Assembly: GCA_026874595.1 (NCBI GenBank)
Contig: CM049309.1
Span: 37,961,079-38,025,078 of the forward strand
Direction of reading: 5' to 3'
Length of the DNA stretch: 64,000 bases
Source of the DNA: Sipunculus nudus
Lineage: Eukaryota; Annelida; Sipuncula; Golfingiida; Sipunculidae
Under the pieces are notes generated by a model. It had not been told where the DNA came from and did not search any database. It worked only from the letters and a program-made list of their open reading frames with translations. Made by a program: the position numbers and the translations under genes. Each line of letters begins with the position of its first letter. The first letter of the stretch is position 1. This document shows, piece after piece, positions 11,201-25,080 of the stretch.

Positions 11201-14200
11201 AGATTCCGTAGCCATGTCACTTAGTCTGCCACCTAACAAGGTACTAGTCCTCAGACAAGAACTTACCAGGTTTATTCAGCTTCGGAGAGTATCTAAACGG
11301 CAATTACAAAGTTTAGTAAGCAAACTTAACTGGGCCGCAAGCGTGATTAAGGGCGGAAGAGTGTTTCTTCGTCGGCTAATTTTTGCATCAAACTCTATGA
11401 AAAACAAAGCGGATAGACGGCGTTTATCAAAACAGACTATGGCTGATGTAGAATGGTGGATGACATGCATGTCAATTTTTAATGATAGGTATATAATACA
11501 ACATATTCAAACAATCACTGGTGTTTACACCGACGCATGTACAGAGGGCGCTTGGGCCTTATTTGGCGGGGACTGGTTTTATTTTAACTGGGCCTATGAC
11601 CTCCCTGTATGCAGGGGGATGCACATTAACTCAAAAGAGACTATGGCCGTTATCTTGAGTGCTCATAGATGGAGTTCCTGTTGGAGGGACAGGAATATTC
11701 TTATTATGTCTGATAATGTAACTACGGTGGCAGCAATTAAAAAGGGTACCTCCAAAAACCCATTTGTGATGACTGCTCTGCGGGGCCTGTTCTGGCTGTC
11801 AGTTTTCTTTAATTTATCAATTAAAGCATGTTATGTTCCCGGTAAGCATAATGTCTGGGCTGACTGCCTGTCACGCCTGCACTGCCCACGTTCACATGCA
11901 ATGTTAAAAAGCAACATGCCCTGGATGGACTTGGCCTACTTAAGTCAGAACATGTCGTATAAATCTGCTAAATTTCTTTTCTGCAGGTCCCCATAGTGAT
12001 GTGAATCCACTACTCCCAGCACTGGACGCCAGAGTTGAAGAATTCATGAGAAGTGCATTCTCTAAATCCACCATCGCTACTTACAGATCACATCTGAAGG
12101 CCTACATGTCCTTCTGCAGCTGTCTCTCAATTCCTCTGGTGCCACTTAGTGTTGCTAACTCCCAAAGATACATAGTCTTCCTTGCATCAAAATTAAAGTT
12201 CACTTCAATTACTCAGTACATACAGATTATTATGTTTTTGCATGGTTTAGTCAACCTTCCTTCACCACTAAACGATTCACTCATCACCTCCGTTCTGCTT
12301 AAAGGGGTTCGCAGATCTCTGGGTGATACTCCTAGGCCTTAGCTCCCGATTACATTACCAATACTGAATGGGATATTCAAAATCCTCAATCTCACATCAT
12401 CAGCAGATATGTTTCTGGGCGGTGTGCCTCACTGCTTTCTTTAGTTTCCTCAGGAAATCAAATCTGCTTCCTGCATCAGCCAATACTTTCGAGAGCTCAA
12501 GGCAGCTAAGTCGCCAAGATGTTGTATTCTTCTTCTGATTACGTGCTAATCACCATTAAAGGCTCTAAAACCATACAATTTAAGGAGCGTAGGGTAAGCA
12601 TACCCCTTCCTCATATATCACATTCCCACCTTTGTCCAGCCACTGCTCTGCTCCTTGCATTTAAAGCTGTACCAGCCCCTTCCCATGCTCCAGCCTTCCA
12701 GTACCTGGACGGGGGACGGAGAGTTGTAATGGCTTACCCTATGTTTTTAAACAGATTAAAATCAGCTTTAGAGACCTTGGGAATACCGTCACGAGACTAT
12801 GCAGGGCACAGTTTCAGGAGGGGAGGGGCTACTCTTGCCTTAAGCAGTAATGTGCCAGTTGCATTAATAAAATTACATGGAGACTGGAAAAGCCAGGCCT
12901 ACCAAAGATATATATCCCCGGGGCTCAAAGACCGATTTCAAGTTGCACGTGCACTTCGCACACAAGCTGAAAGCCAGGGGCCAAAGAGATAGTATTGAAT
13001 AGTATATAGGTACTGAAACGTTTACATGATCAACACTACTTGGTTTGGGCAGGTTTGGTAGGTGTTTATATAATAACCTTTTGGTATGGATGTATACAGT
13101 TGTACATCCGCTGTACATCTACTAAGCATTAGCAAAATAAAACCCATAAGCCCAACCCAAGTATTGGTCTTTGATTGTGTGTGCGATGTGTAATAATCTA
13201 TAACCACATGTGATTAATTTAAAATAAACCGGTTTCACTCCGTGTGGCTGTATACTCCTGCGTGTATTGGCATGTTACAATATTTCTGAAGGATGTATGA
13301 ACTTGTTTATCAATAACATGTTTGTAAACATAGCAATGTTGACAAAAGGGGAAAACATGTAACCTAAGGTGGGAAGTTGCATATGTGCAGAGGTAGTAGG
13401 TCACTTGTTCCAAAACGCCATTTGCAAAGCTCTGGATTATCCGACAGTCTCGATGCCTTTGTTGAATATGCTTTTTAATTATTTTGGCGGGCCCCACATA
13501 TAAACATGTTGATTAAAACAAAACAAGCAGCGTCTGTGCGGTGATAACCACGTTCCTGGCCTTTTTTATACCTTTATTTTATAAATGTCGGATAGGTGAT
13601 CTGGCCCCTTTATATTTTAACAGTTTCGGTACTATTATCCGTTATGTTGTGGTTATGTCGCTGTAAGTAAAACTGCACACAAACAGCAACCAGCCTTGAG
13701 GGATGATCATCCCAAAGGGGATGGCATGTGGCAGTGTGCATGTTCTACTACTTATGGATCTCGAGCAAATGTTTTTTTACGGGCCACGGGAGTATGAACA
13801 AAAGCTCCTCCCCAACCCGCCACACTGCAGCCAGAGCCTTTCTCCAGCGGCGTAAATTTAACTGAAAAGATTGCGAGATGACTCGCAGACTTTTGAGGAT
13901 AATCATAGTTGTTAATAAACATATATATAAACGTATATAAACATCTATGTATATATATATATATATATATTATTGTCTGTGTGACACATTTCAAATATAT
14001 TACTGTCACACCACTGGGGATGTGAACTTCTAGGTTTTTTTCAATCAGTCAAAATAAAAGGCAGACCAGACATTAACACACCCAAAAAAAAAACTCTAAG
14101 ACAGTCGTAAGATAACAAAAAATATAATAAGAAATAAATGGGTTACTTACATATCTCTGGAGGTGGGGGGGGGTCGTCAACACAAATGAAGCAGTACTCA

Positions 14201-17200
14201 CGATAGTTCATAGAGTCCATTAATCCTCATAACACTAACCCTTCTAATACAGACAGTTCGAAATGTTCCAGGTCACATGATCTCTCGATCTTACGTGACA
14301 TCTAGACGTACTTGTGGACTCTGGCGTAATCCATGTGTACACGGAGCATAGTCGATTCCCAGCGTAGTACAGATGGTCACATAACACAACTGGTTCTTCC
14401 TGCGGGATAACTTTTAATCGTCCGTAAAACACAATTCACGCGCCGAACACCGAATGTTCCTGTGGAACCCTGAATCAACGGCTCTCTCAGCTGCGGTCTT
14501 TTGTAGCCCTCCAGCTTCCGGATACCATACAAACGCACTCTCTAATTCAGCACCATCACTGTTTCGCGTCAAGTCAAAGTCTCCTTGCCTGTTCCTGGGA
14601 GCGCGCACCATCACAAGAAGCCTGCCCGTCGAAGAACAATATCTCTGAAGTACTTTACAGATCGAGTATCAATAAGGTGGCCTCCCTCTGACGTAGACCG
14701 TCAATTCCCACGACGCGATCGCCCATCTGCACACACAGAAGATAGTAGACCAGCCAGTTGGACTGCTGAAGCACGCTCAGGTGAAGCTACAGTCACGAAG
14801 CGCTCCGGCTCTTCTCAAGATAGCTGTGATTCCTGACGTCATAACTCCCGCCACACTTCTCCACCAAACAGCACTTCCATCCGCGATGTGAGTTTTCAAA
14901 ACACATCAGCCTTACGTAGAAACGCCCCAAGGAAGGTTTCGTGGGAAAACGATCCTAGGAAAATTCGCAGACAAGACGTGGCCTATCAGATACAGCTCCT
15001 ATGGAGACCGCCATACAAGGTCGGTTCTCACGCGTCTATGCTAAATAGAAATGAACGTAAAAGGATGCAGGTGGCGTTTACTGATTGTTAAACTGCTTTA
15101 ATATTTACATTAAATGGCTAATGGCTAAACATGATGCTACATAACATTAATAAAACTTACAAACAATTATCTGGTCATACTCCCTATACCTAAATACATA
15201 AAGTCACAGTCCTCTGGTGACAATTACAATTTTTAAAAAAATCAAGTATTATGTTTCCAGTGTATGTTATCTAAACCATTTTTAAATGTAAAATATTTCA
15301 TAGTATAGAAGAGGACAGAATTATTAATAATTATTAATTTTTTTCTAACATTTAAATATTTTTTTTCTGAATATCAGGGGGATGATTACATTGACAACCC
15401 CCCCCCCTTACTATAAAGAGGGGTTATATACCCCTATCCCCCCCCCCTTAGAGACGAACTTGCCCTTCTTCTTCTTCCACTGCAGCCAGATCCCCTTCCC
15501 TTAAATAAAAAAATAAAAGTATATAATGATATTTTTACTCCCGCCACATATTTTGGAGTATGTATTTTGGTTTTACAAAATTATTTTTCCCTCATTTCTC
15601 TAACTATATTTTTTATAATATAACTATGATCCGTCAACACTATTTACCAACAGTCATATTGATAATTTCTGCAAAGTACAAGGAGTAAAATCCAATTGAG
15701 CTCCCCCTGAAACAAGGCCTTTGTGAATATATTCTGGCATCAGTTAATTTAACATTAACTGGGGCCCGGAGAGTCGAGGGGTTAAACGCTCAGCACTCTC
15801 CGCTCGCGACCTGGTTTCGTTCCCCGGCGTAGCTATGAGCGTTGGTTGTAGTGTCCCGTCCAAACCCGGTGGTTTTCTCCGGGTTCTCCCGTTTCCTCCA
15901 CCTCTAGACGCTACCGAACGCCACCACCTTGGCCATGGAGAGTGCCTCGATTAGTTAGAGTAACTATTTGTATAATAAGTATATATAAAACGAAGATTAT
16001 ACTTCAGGTTATTTACAATAATAGCGGTATACCCTTTATTTCGACTTCCGACATGCGACATTCACGTTTTGGTCTGTACGAAAAATGGCAACCTCCATGA
16101 GTGGTTTTGAAATTTTTGCGAGATCGGGGTTTAATAAGGGCACAGAAATACGATAGAAAAGTACTCTGAGGACAGTCTTGAGGCAGGAATTTATCAGCCG
16201 ACAGAGTTTGTTGGCCATTAGACCCGTATCTTACAAGCAGAATCCGGAGGAACCATCTGCCGCTGGCCACGCCCTTATCTGCTTATTATTGTCAGATACT
16301 AACAGTTACAGGTCTGAGACTTATTTGAATCAAGGAATTTCCCAATTACCCAAGCAGCAAAGTCATTGTACTATAAATCTGAAGGTCCCAAGTGTACACC
16401 TACCAGAACATTTAAGGCAAAGTGGTAAAATCTCGACAGAACCTCAGAGATTCACGCTAATGCCTTAACAGGTCAGGGTTTTTAGATAATTCCTAAACCC
16501 ATGGATATAGCTTGACTCCAGTATTGTCCTAACAACAACCTTCATCTCTATTCCATAGACAGCACTGCAACAAGCCATGAAGTCTCTTATAACAACTGAT
16601 GAAAATGCAGAACGTGTTTATGCCTGCGGAGTCGCTTCTCGCTGGATACTGACTAATTTTCATTCACATCATCTATATACTTATATTCATTAACAGGCTG
16701 CTTTTACAGTTGTATTGTTTTACAGTTTTATAGTTTTCACCATCAGTTGGACATATGGGCTGCGTCTTATATAAATTAATTCGTACATGCGGGATTTTTG
16801 TATATTGGTGACGCAAGTGAGATTGTTATGCACTGAAGATTGTGTCAAATCTATTTACTGACAGTCTGTATGCTGTGGGAACTGAATATGACACCTCCAG
16901 CGCCTCCTGGAGATGGCGGCAAGATGGCACCAGTCTCTCACCACCACGCGGCTGGGCTCCTTCAGAACCAAACCCTGTGAATACGTGCGCTGCCATGGAT
17001 ACTGCAAACGGACACCAAATGATAACTGTGGCTAACGATCTTAAACTTGTGCCTCTTAATCAAGTCCCCTCTAGTAAGTGTTTTTGTTTATATTACAGGG
17101 CTTAAATAGAAAGAATTTTTGACCGGACTGGGGGTTCTGCAGGGCAGAAACTTAAACTACCAACAAAGAATATTACAGGACCTGTCGTTTTTAAATTATG

Positions 17201-20200
17201 CTTTGATTACTGTTTCTTTAAATATATTACTACCGATTTTTTTACCAAATTTTGTTTTACTTTAACTAATAACAAATTGTTTATGTAACGTTGTAATTCA
17301 AACATGTCATGTCCTATATTTAAAGGACATGGACACGAAGTCCATTTAATTATACTTAACTTTCCCGAAACGTATTCCCGTAAAACCTATCACATCTATA
17401 CCGGTGTATATTGAGTCATTGCGGTGTTTGTAATTGAAATGGTAACATTTAACAAGGATTTCTAGATGGATACCATACTTGGATTTATCAAGTGGTGCCA
17501 CTGATTTTTGTACTGACATTATGGCCTCAATTTTGAGACCTGACACACACATTCACGAGGTCACAGGTCAAGGTCACATGACCCACATCTTTAATACGTT
17601 TGTTGGTGCCTTTTTAAGCCAAACTTTTCATGCCACTCCTTCTATCTTGCACATATAACTCCCCTGCCAATTAGAAAAGATCCCTTTTCCTTTTTCCGTC
17701 ACAAGGTCAAAGGTCAAGGTCACAGGACCCATCTGTCTAAGCACTTGATTCCGGGTAAAAACTCAAGTTTGATTTGACATATGGATTTCAAACTTGACTT
17801 ATAAATGGCTAACTATTGATGAAAGAACCCTTTTGAATTTGGGGGCAAAAGGTCACAGGCGAAGGTACAGGATTTACATCTTTAAAAGGATTGTGGAGGC
17901 ATTGTAAAGGTTTCATCCAAAATCGTTCACTTTGGGATTACCTAACAATAGGGGAAGAACCATATTGATTTAAACCTCACAAGTTCAACGTTCAAGTACC
18001 AATACCATGCTGCTGATTTATATGCTGACCAGGCTTAAAGTTTAATACATCAGATGTAATTATGTTGCTATGCATCCCCCACTCCTCCACCTTCATACAC
18101 GACTATCACTGATTCAAACCCTCACATCTCGGTTCAGTTGATTAAATACTGTCTTGGTTCAGCTCCCTCTGCCCCTGCATGTAATCGGCCTTTTTTTTCA
18201 AGCATCACTCAGTCCGCAATGGAAGTCTATGGTCCTTTTGCGGGGCCTTTACTGACCTATCAGTATTCTAGTTTTCATTATCTTTACCGGAGTTTACGCC
18301 TACGGCCGCTGATGTAGAAACGTTTTGTGTACGTTTGTAATGTGCGATTGTCAGAAAAATGCTACCAAGCTCGTGCCCGTATCTACATGACCAGGTACTC
18401 CAAAACGTATAAGCAGCCGCAAGCGGGACCACATTCCGCTACCATCAAATGTACACAATCTTTCTTATCATACCTCCGCCAAGAGATTAAGCATTATGCG
18501 TTTCTCTTGGTTCGTTGGTTGGTTTTTCGGCACGTAGCTTAACGCAATTAGTAATTAACAGATTTTGATGACAGTTTTAGGAGTGTTAGGGTAACCCCTA
18601 AGCAAAATTTTTTTTAGAGTTAATCTAATTCACCATCACTCTAATTCACCATTTTTAATCATTGAATGGCTTATTTTCCATGGTGATACAGGGCGTTTCC
18701 TTTGTGCCAAGGCTCAAGCCGCCTATTGAAAGGAATCAGAGCCAGTGCTTGCTCTGCCAGTCACTGGGGAAACATGTGTCACTGAAGCGTAGCTATGTGT
18801 ACAAACATGGAGGTCTGATTTCAGTGGGAGTTTGAAGGCTCCAGACTACACATTCTATTTTTTGTGGTTTCCAGTTTCGTCCGCATGTGCACGTACCTTA
18901 CAGGTGGAAAAGTAGCTTAACGCTATGGCCATGATACGTACACTGCTGACATACTTGACTTCACAGTTGATTCAAACTCAATCGAAAGCTTCTCGCTGCA
19001 GCGTTTACTGTGAAGCGGGACTATAATGACCAATTTATTTGACTTTCTTTCGCGCCGCCTTTTCACTTTCCGTCTTTTCAGATCGCATGAGTGATCTGAA
19101 TCTAATTCGTAGAACATAATATTTTTTCGACTCTCTTGCTATATTGAGAATTACTTTAAAGTTTTTATATTTAAGCTATGATCAAACACGTTATACCAGA
19201 AGTGTCCACCCAGATCGGGTACTGGATATCACCAGATTCAGGTTACACGTTTGATGAAGGGAAGACAGTATGTGTGAACCACGGTGCCGAGCTCGCTAAC
19301 CTGGATTCTCAGGAAAAGGTCGACTTCATCAGAAAGTATCTATTTGAAATGGAAATTTATCCGAGGTAGGTGTTTTCATTTCAGTAGATAACAGCGTAAC
19401 AATTTAGATACATTGTTTATTTAACAGTCATTAACATGACTCATCTAACATTTCACTTCTGGTATTTTTTTCATACCAGTCATTATTTATATATTTAGTT
19501 TTGTAGCCCTCTTTATATCGGAGATTTGGATTGAAAGTCAAGTATGGGATCTACCCTGTGTCTTTCTTGTTGGAAAATTGAATTTTTTTAATTTTTCTAT
19601 TAAATCAAAATTTCAAATTTCCGTTTTAGGGTAGGTACATGCAGGAGAAGCAAAAAAACACTTTCAAAGCAAAAATAAAATTAAAAATTTATTCAACATC
19701 AAAAAGAAGACTGTAACATATTTAAAATAAGGTAAACTTTAGTGTTTTTTTATGGATTTAAACACCTTTGACTGAGACCATTTTTTTCCGACTTGGACAA
19801 GAGGGTCCTGGCCACGAACTTGTACTCGGACTCGCGAACTCAGGCCAATTCCCTTTCGAGTCAAGCAGAAAAAAACTGTTTCGTAAGGCCTATAATTCAA
19901 TTGAGAAGACCCATCGTAAAGACTTGCATGCGCGAACCTTTGACAAGATTTTCCAAAGTCAAGTTTAGATTACCAAAATCAATCAACATCTGAAGTTAAA
20001 TGTACTCTAATATGAAAGTAAAAACCTCGTGTCAACTAACTTATACATGATGATTCAGGTGCTTTTAATAAAAACATATTGGACTCGGACTCAGACTTTG
20101 ACTCGAGTTCCAAAAGGTTCGGAGTCGAAGAAGGCGGACATTGACTCAAGCATCAAGGACCCACTCTTGGACTTGGACTCGATTAGTTTGAACTCGGACT

Positions 20201-23200
20201 TGCACTCGGACTCAAATCATATGGACTCGACTGCATCACTGTACATCAGTATGCTGAAATGTTGGGGCCCAGTCTATACTCACATATATCTTTGAATAAA
20301 ATGTGCACTCCTAAAATCATTTAGTGAATTTGGTTATATTTTCTATTAAAATCGTATTTTGGATGATGGCGTACATGTGAATATGTCTGCATTCAGTACT
20401 AGATGTCAACAGGAGACATACTCTAGTTCTGCCATTCTCGATTCAATAGACACAAGTATAAATCTTGCAAGAATATATATATATATATATTCCAGTATTC
20501 CATATATAGTGATTGAGTTAAACGTTCGTAAGATAGCAAAACAGAGAATAATCATCGCTAATAGGTGTCACTTGTATGAAATATTGACAGAGGGTGTCTA
20601 CTGCACTCACTTGGTTCAGGTAAACAGCCTATTTTTCCCTCTTGTAGATGAAGTTTTAAAAAAATATATATATAAATATATAAGAATGTATCAGGAATGT
20701 GAAAAAAGTACAAAAAGAAGTTTTGCCTTTAAAAATAGGCTACAGTAAAGTTAAAGTATAGAGAGGAAGCCCTGCATGCTGATTGAACGAAGCCTTACCT
20801 GATATATTACTGAGATCTTGAGAGAGAAGTTGTAGGCAAATAAGTATTGTTGAATGTGGATTGATGGATCTCTCCACACAACTTCCATTACCCCCTGATG
20901 TCTGAACATTATTATCTACTAGATCATATACTTCAGTCAGAAGCGGATCCCCTTTTTATGCCAACGCAACATTTGTTAAGTGTTTCAGGACAATTTTTGT
21001 GGCCGGGACCCCTTTTTCCAGACCTGGGGACGGACTTTTTTCTAGGTTTTGTCATTAGGTTTTCTGGGTTGCACCCACCCCCCTCCCATTCGTAAATCCT
21101 GTATTCGCCTCTCACAGCGGGAGGACTTCTCAGATTTCACGGACCCTCGTTGTTTTCCTTGCAGTACTTGTTACTGGTTTGGGCTCTCGCGCGAATCAAC
21201 GTCTCCTTACCTTTGGCTGAATGGGAACAGCTTGAACTTCACTAACTGGTCCCCTGCTGCCTCTGGCCTGAACGACTGTGTGTGCGGGGACAGTGGTGCC
21301 GGCCATACATGGCTGACCATGGACTGTGACACCAAGAGCTATATAGTCTGCGAGATTAGTATCAGAGGTCTGAGAAATTATCAATCTTCGTGCAATATAA
21401 CAGAGACAACTATGTCTTATTATTGATAAATTGGTTTTCACATATTTGTATTATGAGATAAATCGGTGATAAAAACGGATAAGATTGCATCATTTTACAT
21501 AAAAAGTAATTGCATCTTATATTTTGACACCATTTCTCATTAATCCTCTAAGTTTGATTCTATGTCGTTTATTTTTAAATTATTTACTTTCATTTCGATA
21601 AAACCATTAGGTTACCAGGATTTTATTGTCAAAGATTCGGATTAATATTTGAGAATCCAAGTTTTATCGAACCCTAAAGTAAGAGCCTGACAAATTAGAT
21701 GTTGTAATAATATTGAGGTTTGGTTTATTTCAGGTTCCTGGCTTCCATGGACCTCGTGGTCTGCATGTTCTGAAGGTGGCTTTGGAAACAGAACTAGGTC
21801 ACGAGACTGCGACAAACCACTGTCAGTGAGCGAGTGTGAAGGTTCCAGCTCGGAGGTCCAGTCATGTTTAGGTAAAGCATTGTCGACCTGAGTTAACACA
21901 GTGGCGGATCCCTGATTTAGGAAAAGGGGAGGGGGTCCAACCCAGAAGGACTAATGAAAAACCTTAAAAAGGTCCCCAGGTCCCGAAAAGGTGGGGTGGA
22001 AGGTCCAAGCAAAATAATTTTGTCTGAAACCCTTAAAAAGGTTGCTTCGGATAAAAAAGGGGGGTCCGGACCCCCTGGACCCTCCCCCTGGATCCTCCTG
22101 TAACACGTTGCCATGGGACCAAAATTTATACCTTAACCACTTCAAATCATTTGACCTTTGCCAAGGAACTTGAAAAGTTTGAATCGTTATTTTACGTAGT
22201 CACTGCATAGGAAAGTGATTTTCATAATGCTTAAATTAACAACCGTGCCTTCTGACGTCGCGGTATATTTAGTGTTCGCTTGCAAACGGTTCAACACTGG
22301 GTGCCAAAAACATACCGTGGTTTTAACCAAATGCTGAGGAATATGTCGAAAGGTTACGGGGCGATGTTCATTTTATTTTTGTTAAATTTAATAAGCACGT
22401 ATAATTTAGGGTTCTGGAGTGAATGGACGGCATGGCTGAATTGTTCCAGTCCGGGTTCCACGTCACGTTCCAGAGAGTGTTATAAACCTTACGGTGACAG
22501 CCAGTGTCCTGGTGACGCTAACGAGACAGCTGCATGTGTCGGTCAGTCTACTTTGTTGTTTATATTTTTGTGCTGTACATGTTTTTGGCGAACCTGTAAG
22601 CTTCTGCGATGGTGTGGCGTCGGCCGTCGTCCGTTTCCCTAAAGTTAACCATACTATCTCACAAACGGTAGGAGCTAGCATCAACAAATTTTATGCATAA
22701 AAAGTGTCGTCTAAAAGTCTCTGATTGACTTATTTTAAGTTTTGGTCATCTGCATTGATTTTATAGGGGAAAAAAGCTAAAAAAATTTAAAAATCGTCTT
22801 CTCCAAAACTGTGAAGCCATATTGTTCAATATTTCCCAAAAATTATCAAAGAAAAATTCTCAAGTTTGTTAGAATGGTTCAAGTTTGGTGATTTTTGCCT
22901 AGTTTTTTTTGCTGAATTATTGGACCTTTAACCATGAAAGGACGGTCAGATACTTTGGTAAACAAAGCTAGTAGATTATGTAAGATAAATCCATGAATAA
23001 AATATATCTTTATCCTGATTTTGCTTTCAATATGCATCTGTTATACTACTTAATATTTTGATTTAAAAAACCCTATGAATAAGTCAGCTTGAAAACAGTA
23101 TTGTAGCCAAAGTCTTTCAGTGTGTATAAGACTACCAACTATTTCAGGTTTGGCAACAGGACATGTTTCAGTCGATATCTTTTTATAGCTTTGGCAGATT

Positions 23201-23928
23201 GCCAACTGTATCAGATTTGGCAACTGGTCATGAGTTCAGTTAGTGCAGCCATGTACAGGTCTAGATTTAAGTCAGTGCCGTAGCTACACCTGGCACGTTA
23301 GCTTCAGTTGACTTGGGGTGCGACTTCCTTCCTCAGCTGAGCTTTTTCAGCTGAGTGGACCCAACTCAAGAGAGGTTTGATGTATCAGCCTGAAAATTTG
23401 GCATATCCATGCATCTTTGATATTTTTTTCATACACAAGACTGCTGTCGCCACTTACAATGATTTTTGCACAGTGTATATGTCCCTGCTTATATCTCAGA
23501 AGGGATTCGACATATCAGCCTAAAATCTTTACATCTCAGATAGTTTTGTTGAATACATTACTTAAGACGCAACCGACAAATATTTTGGGTTGTATGCATC
23601 TGTGCCCATAGCTCAAGAGTGGTTGGATGTATCTGCCTAATATTTTGCATGTTCATACATCTTTGATGGTTTTCTAATACACAAGACAGCTGGTGCCAAC
23701 TACAATCATTTTGATGTTATGTACATCCATGCCAGTATTTAAGCAGTGACGTTTGTGTAATTGGTGCTTGTACTCGAGTTCAAAATGCTAAGTACTTGGC
23801 ATGAACATGTAATTGAAAAGTAATAAAAGTACTTCAAATAATGGTCAATCATGTTATCATCGAAGTATTAAACCAGATGTATATCCCATTGCACAGGTTC
23901 GCATTAGACCTGTAGGCCTTGTTCAATA

Positions 23929-23970
<42 letters not shown>

Positions 23971-25023
23971 AAGGAGAAGATATTCAAAATTGTTCGGGTA
24001 AATTATTATAGACCTCATAATTAATTCTTTATACGATTATATATTACAGAAATAAGTTGGTCAGAATGGTCATCTTGGGAGGACAACTGCACGGTTAACA
24101 ACGTCATCACCCGAACACGTGAGTGCAACGTCACAAGCACGGTCATGTACTGTTCTGGAAATGCAGAGGATACGAGACCGTGCGCAGGCAAGTGAACCCA
24201 CGTCCGTGTGTACGCGTGTGTGCACATGTACGTGCGTGCGTTTGTGCGCGTGTATGATGTTCCTGTTTTTCCCTTACGGTACTGTTTCTATAGTAAGCGT
24301 TGTAGAGAGGACTTATTATATTAATCAATGATGTTTAGATATATCATATACTTTAAAAACATACTTTCCGTTAAGAAATTATCGTAACTCAGGCTAACCG
24401 GTAATTGTAGATTTACATGAAATAACATAAGCCATAACCAAACATAATAATAGTATTATAAGATGCATTTGAATGGTTGGTTTTGCAAAAAATTATAGTA
24501 GTATTAGGTGCAAGATTGGTCACTATACCTCTTTGTGAACAAAACAAAAGTCAAAATTATACTTATCAACTGATCCGTATGAGCTGATGCTATTGTTTTT
24601 ACGACACCAGAATGGACAGAGTGGTCGGCTTGGTCAGATTGTGACAAGCCGTGTCGTGGTGGCAGAGCTCCAAGGTCCCGATCATGTGTCGTCCCAGGAC
24701 TGGGGCAGAACGCTGAAGGCTGCCAGGGCCCGGATACCCAATACAAATCATGTAACGAGTTTGAATGCAATTGTAAGCACTGGTTTTTGAGTGATATTGA
24801 CAGGAAAACGGGCACAGACTCAGATACGGATACGTTTAGAGGTTTTTTTACATTTAAAGCGTTCGCTGTACGACTAAAGCCGTATATTTTTCATGTTTAA
24901 CTGGGCTTAATTAAAGTTAAAATAAGTACAATTGTGATTTCAAGACATGGCACATATTCAATTAGATAAGTGCAAAAAAATATTAAATAAAATATATTAT
25001 ATATTATTATTATACATTAAAAC

Positions 25024-25080
<57 letters not shown>

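Larger units (their letters stand above)
8830..13200 (+). mobile_element. DIRS/Ngaro-like tyrosine-recombinase retrotransposon in intron 4
   Basis: Gag-like ORFs, an RT-RNase H ORF and a tyrosine recombinase lie in that order, the layout of DIRS-superfamily (YR) retrotransposons. No DDE integrase, protease or LTR pair is present, which separates it from Gypsy/Copia. I could not find a methyltransferase or hydrolase domain, or the terminal inverted or split direct repeats that would define the ends, so boundaries are approximate. It lies in the same orientation as the host gene, inside a CTLD2 intron. One in-frame stop and frame changes in the recombinase, plus a frame change in the gag region, suggest this copy is no longer fully competent. 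Confidence 0.8.

Noticed and set aside
19768-20295. Ser/Asp-rich ORFs as possible exons
   Set aside because: Explained by the GACTC hexamer repeat; no acceptor/donor pair keeps phase with the lectin exons on either side, which already join directly.
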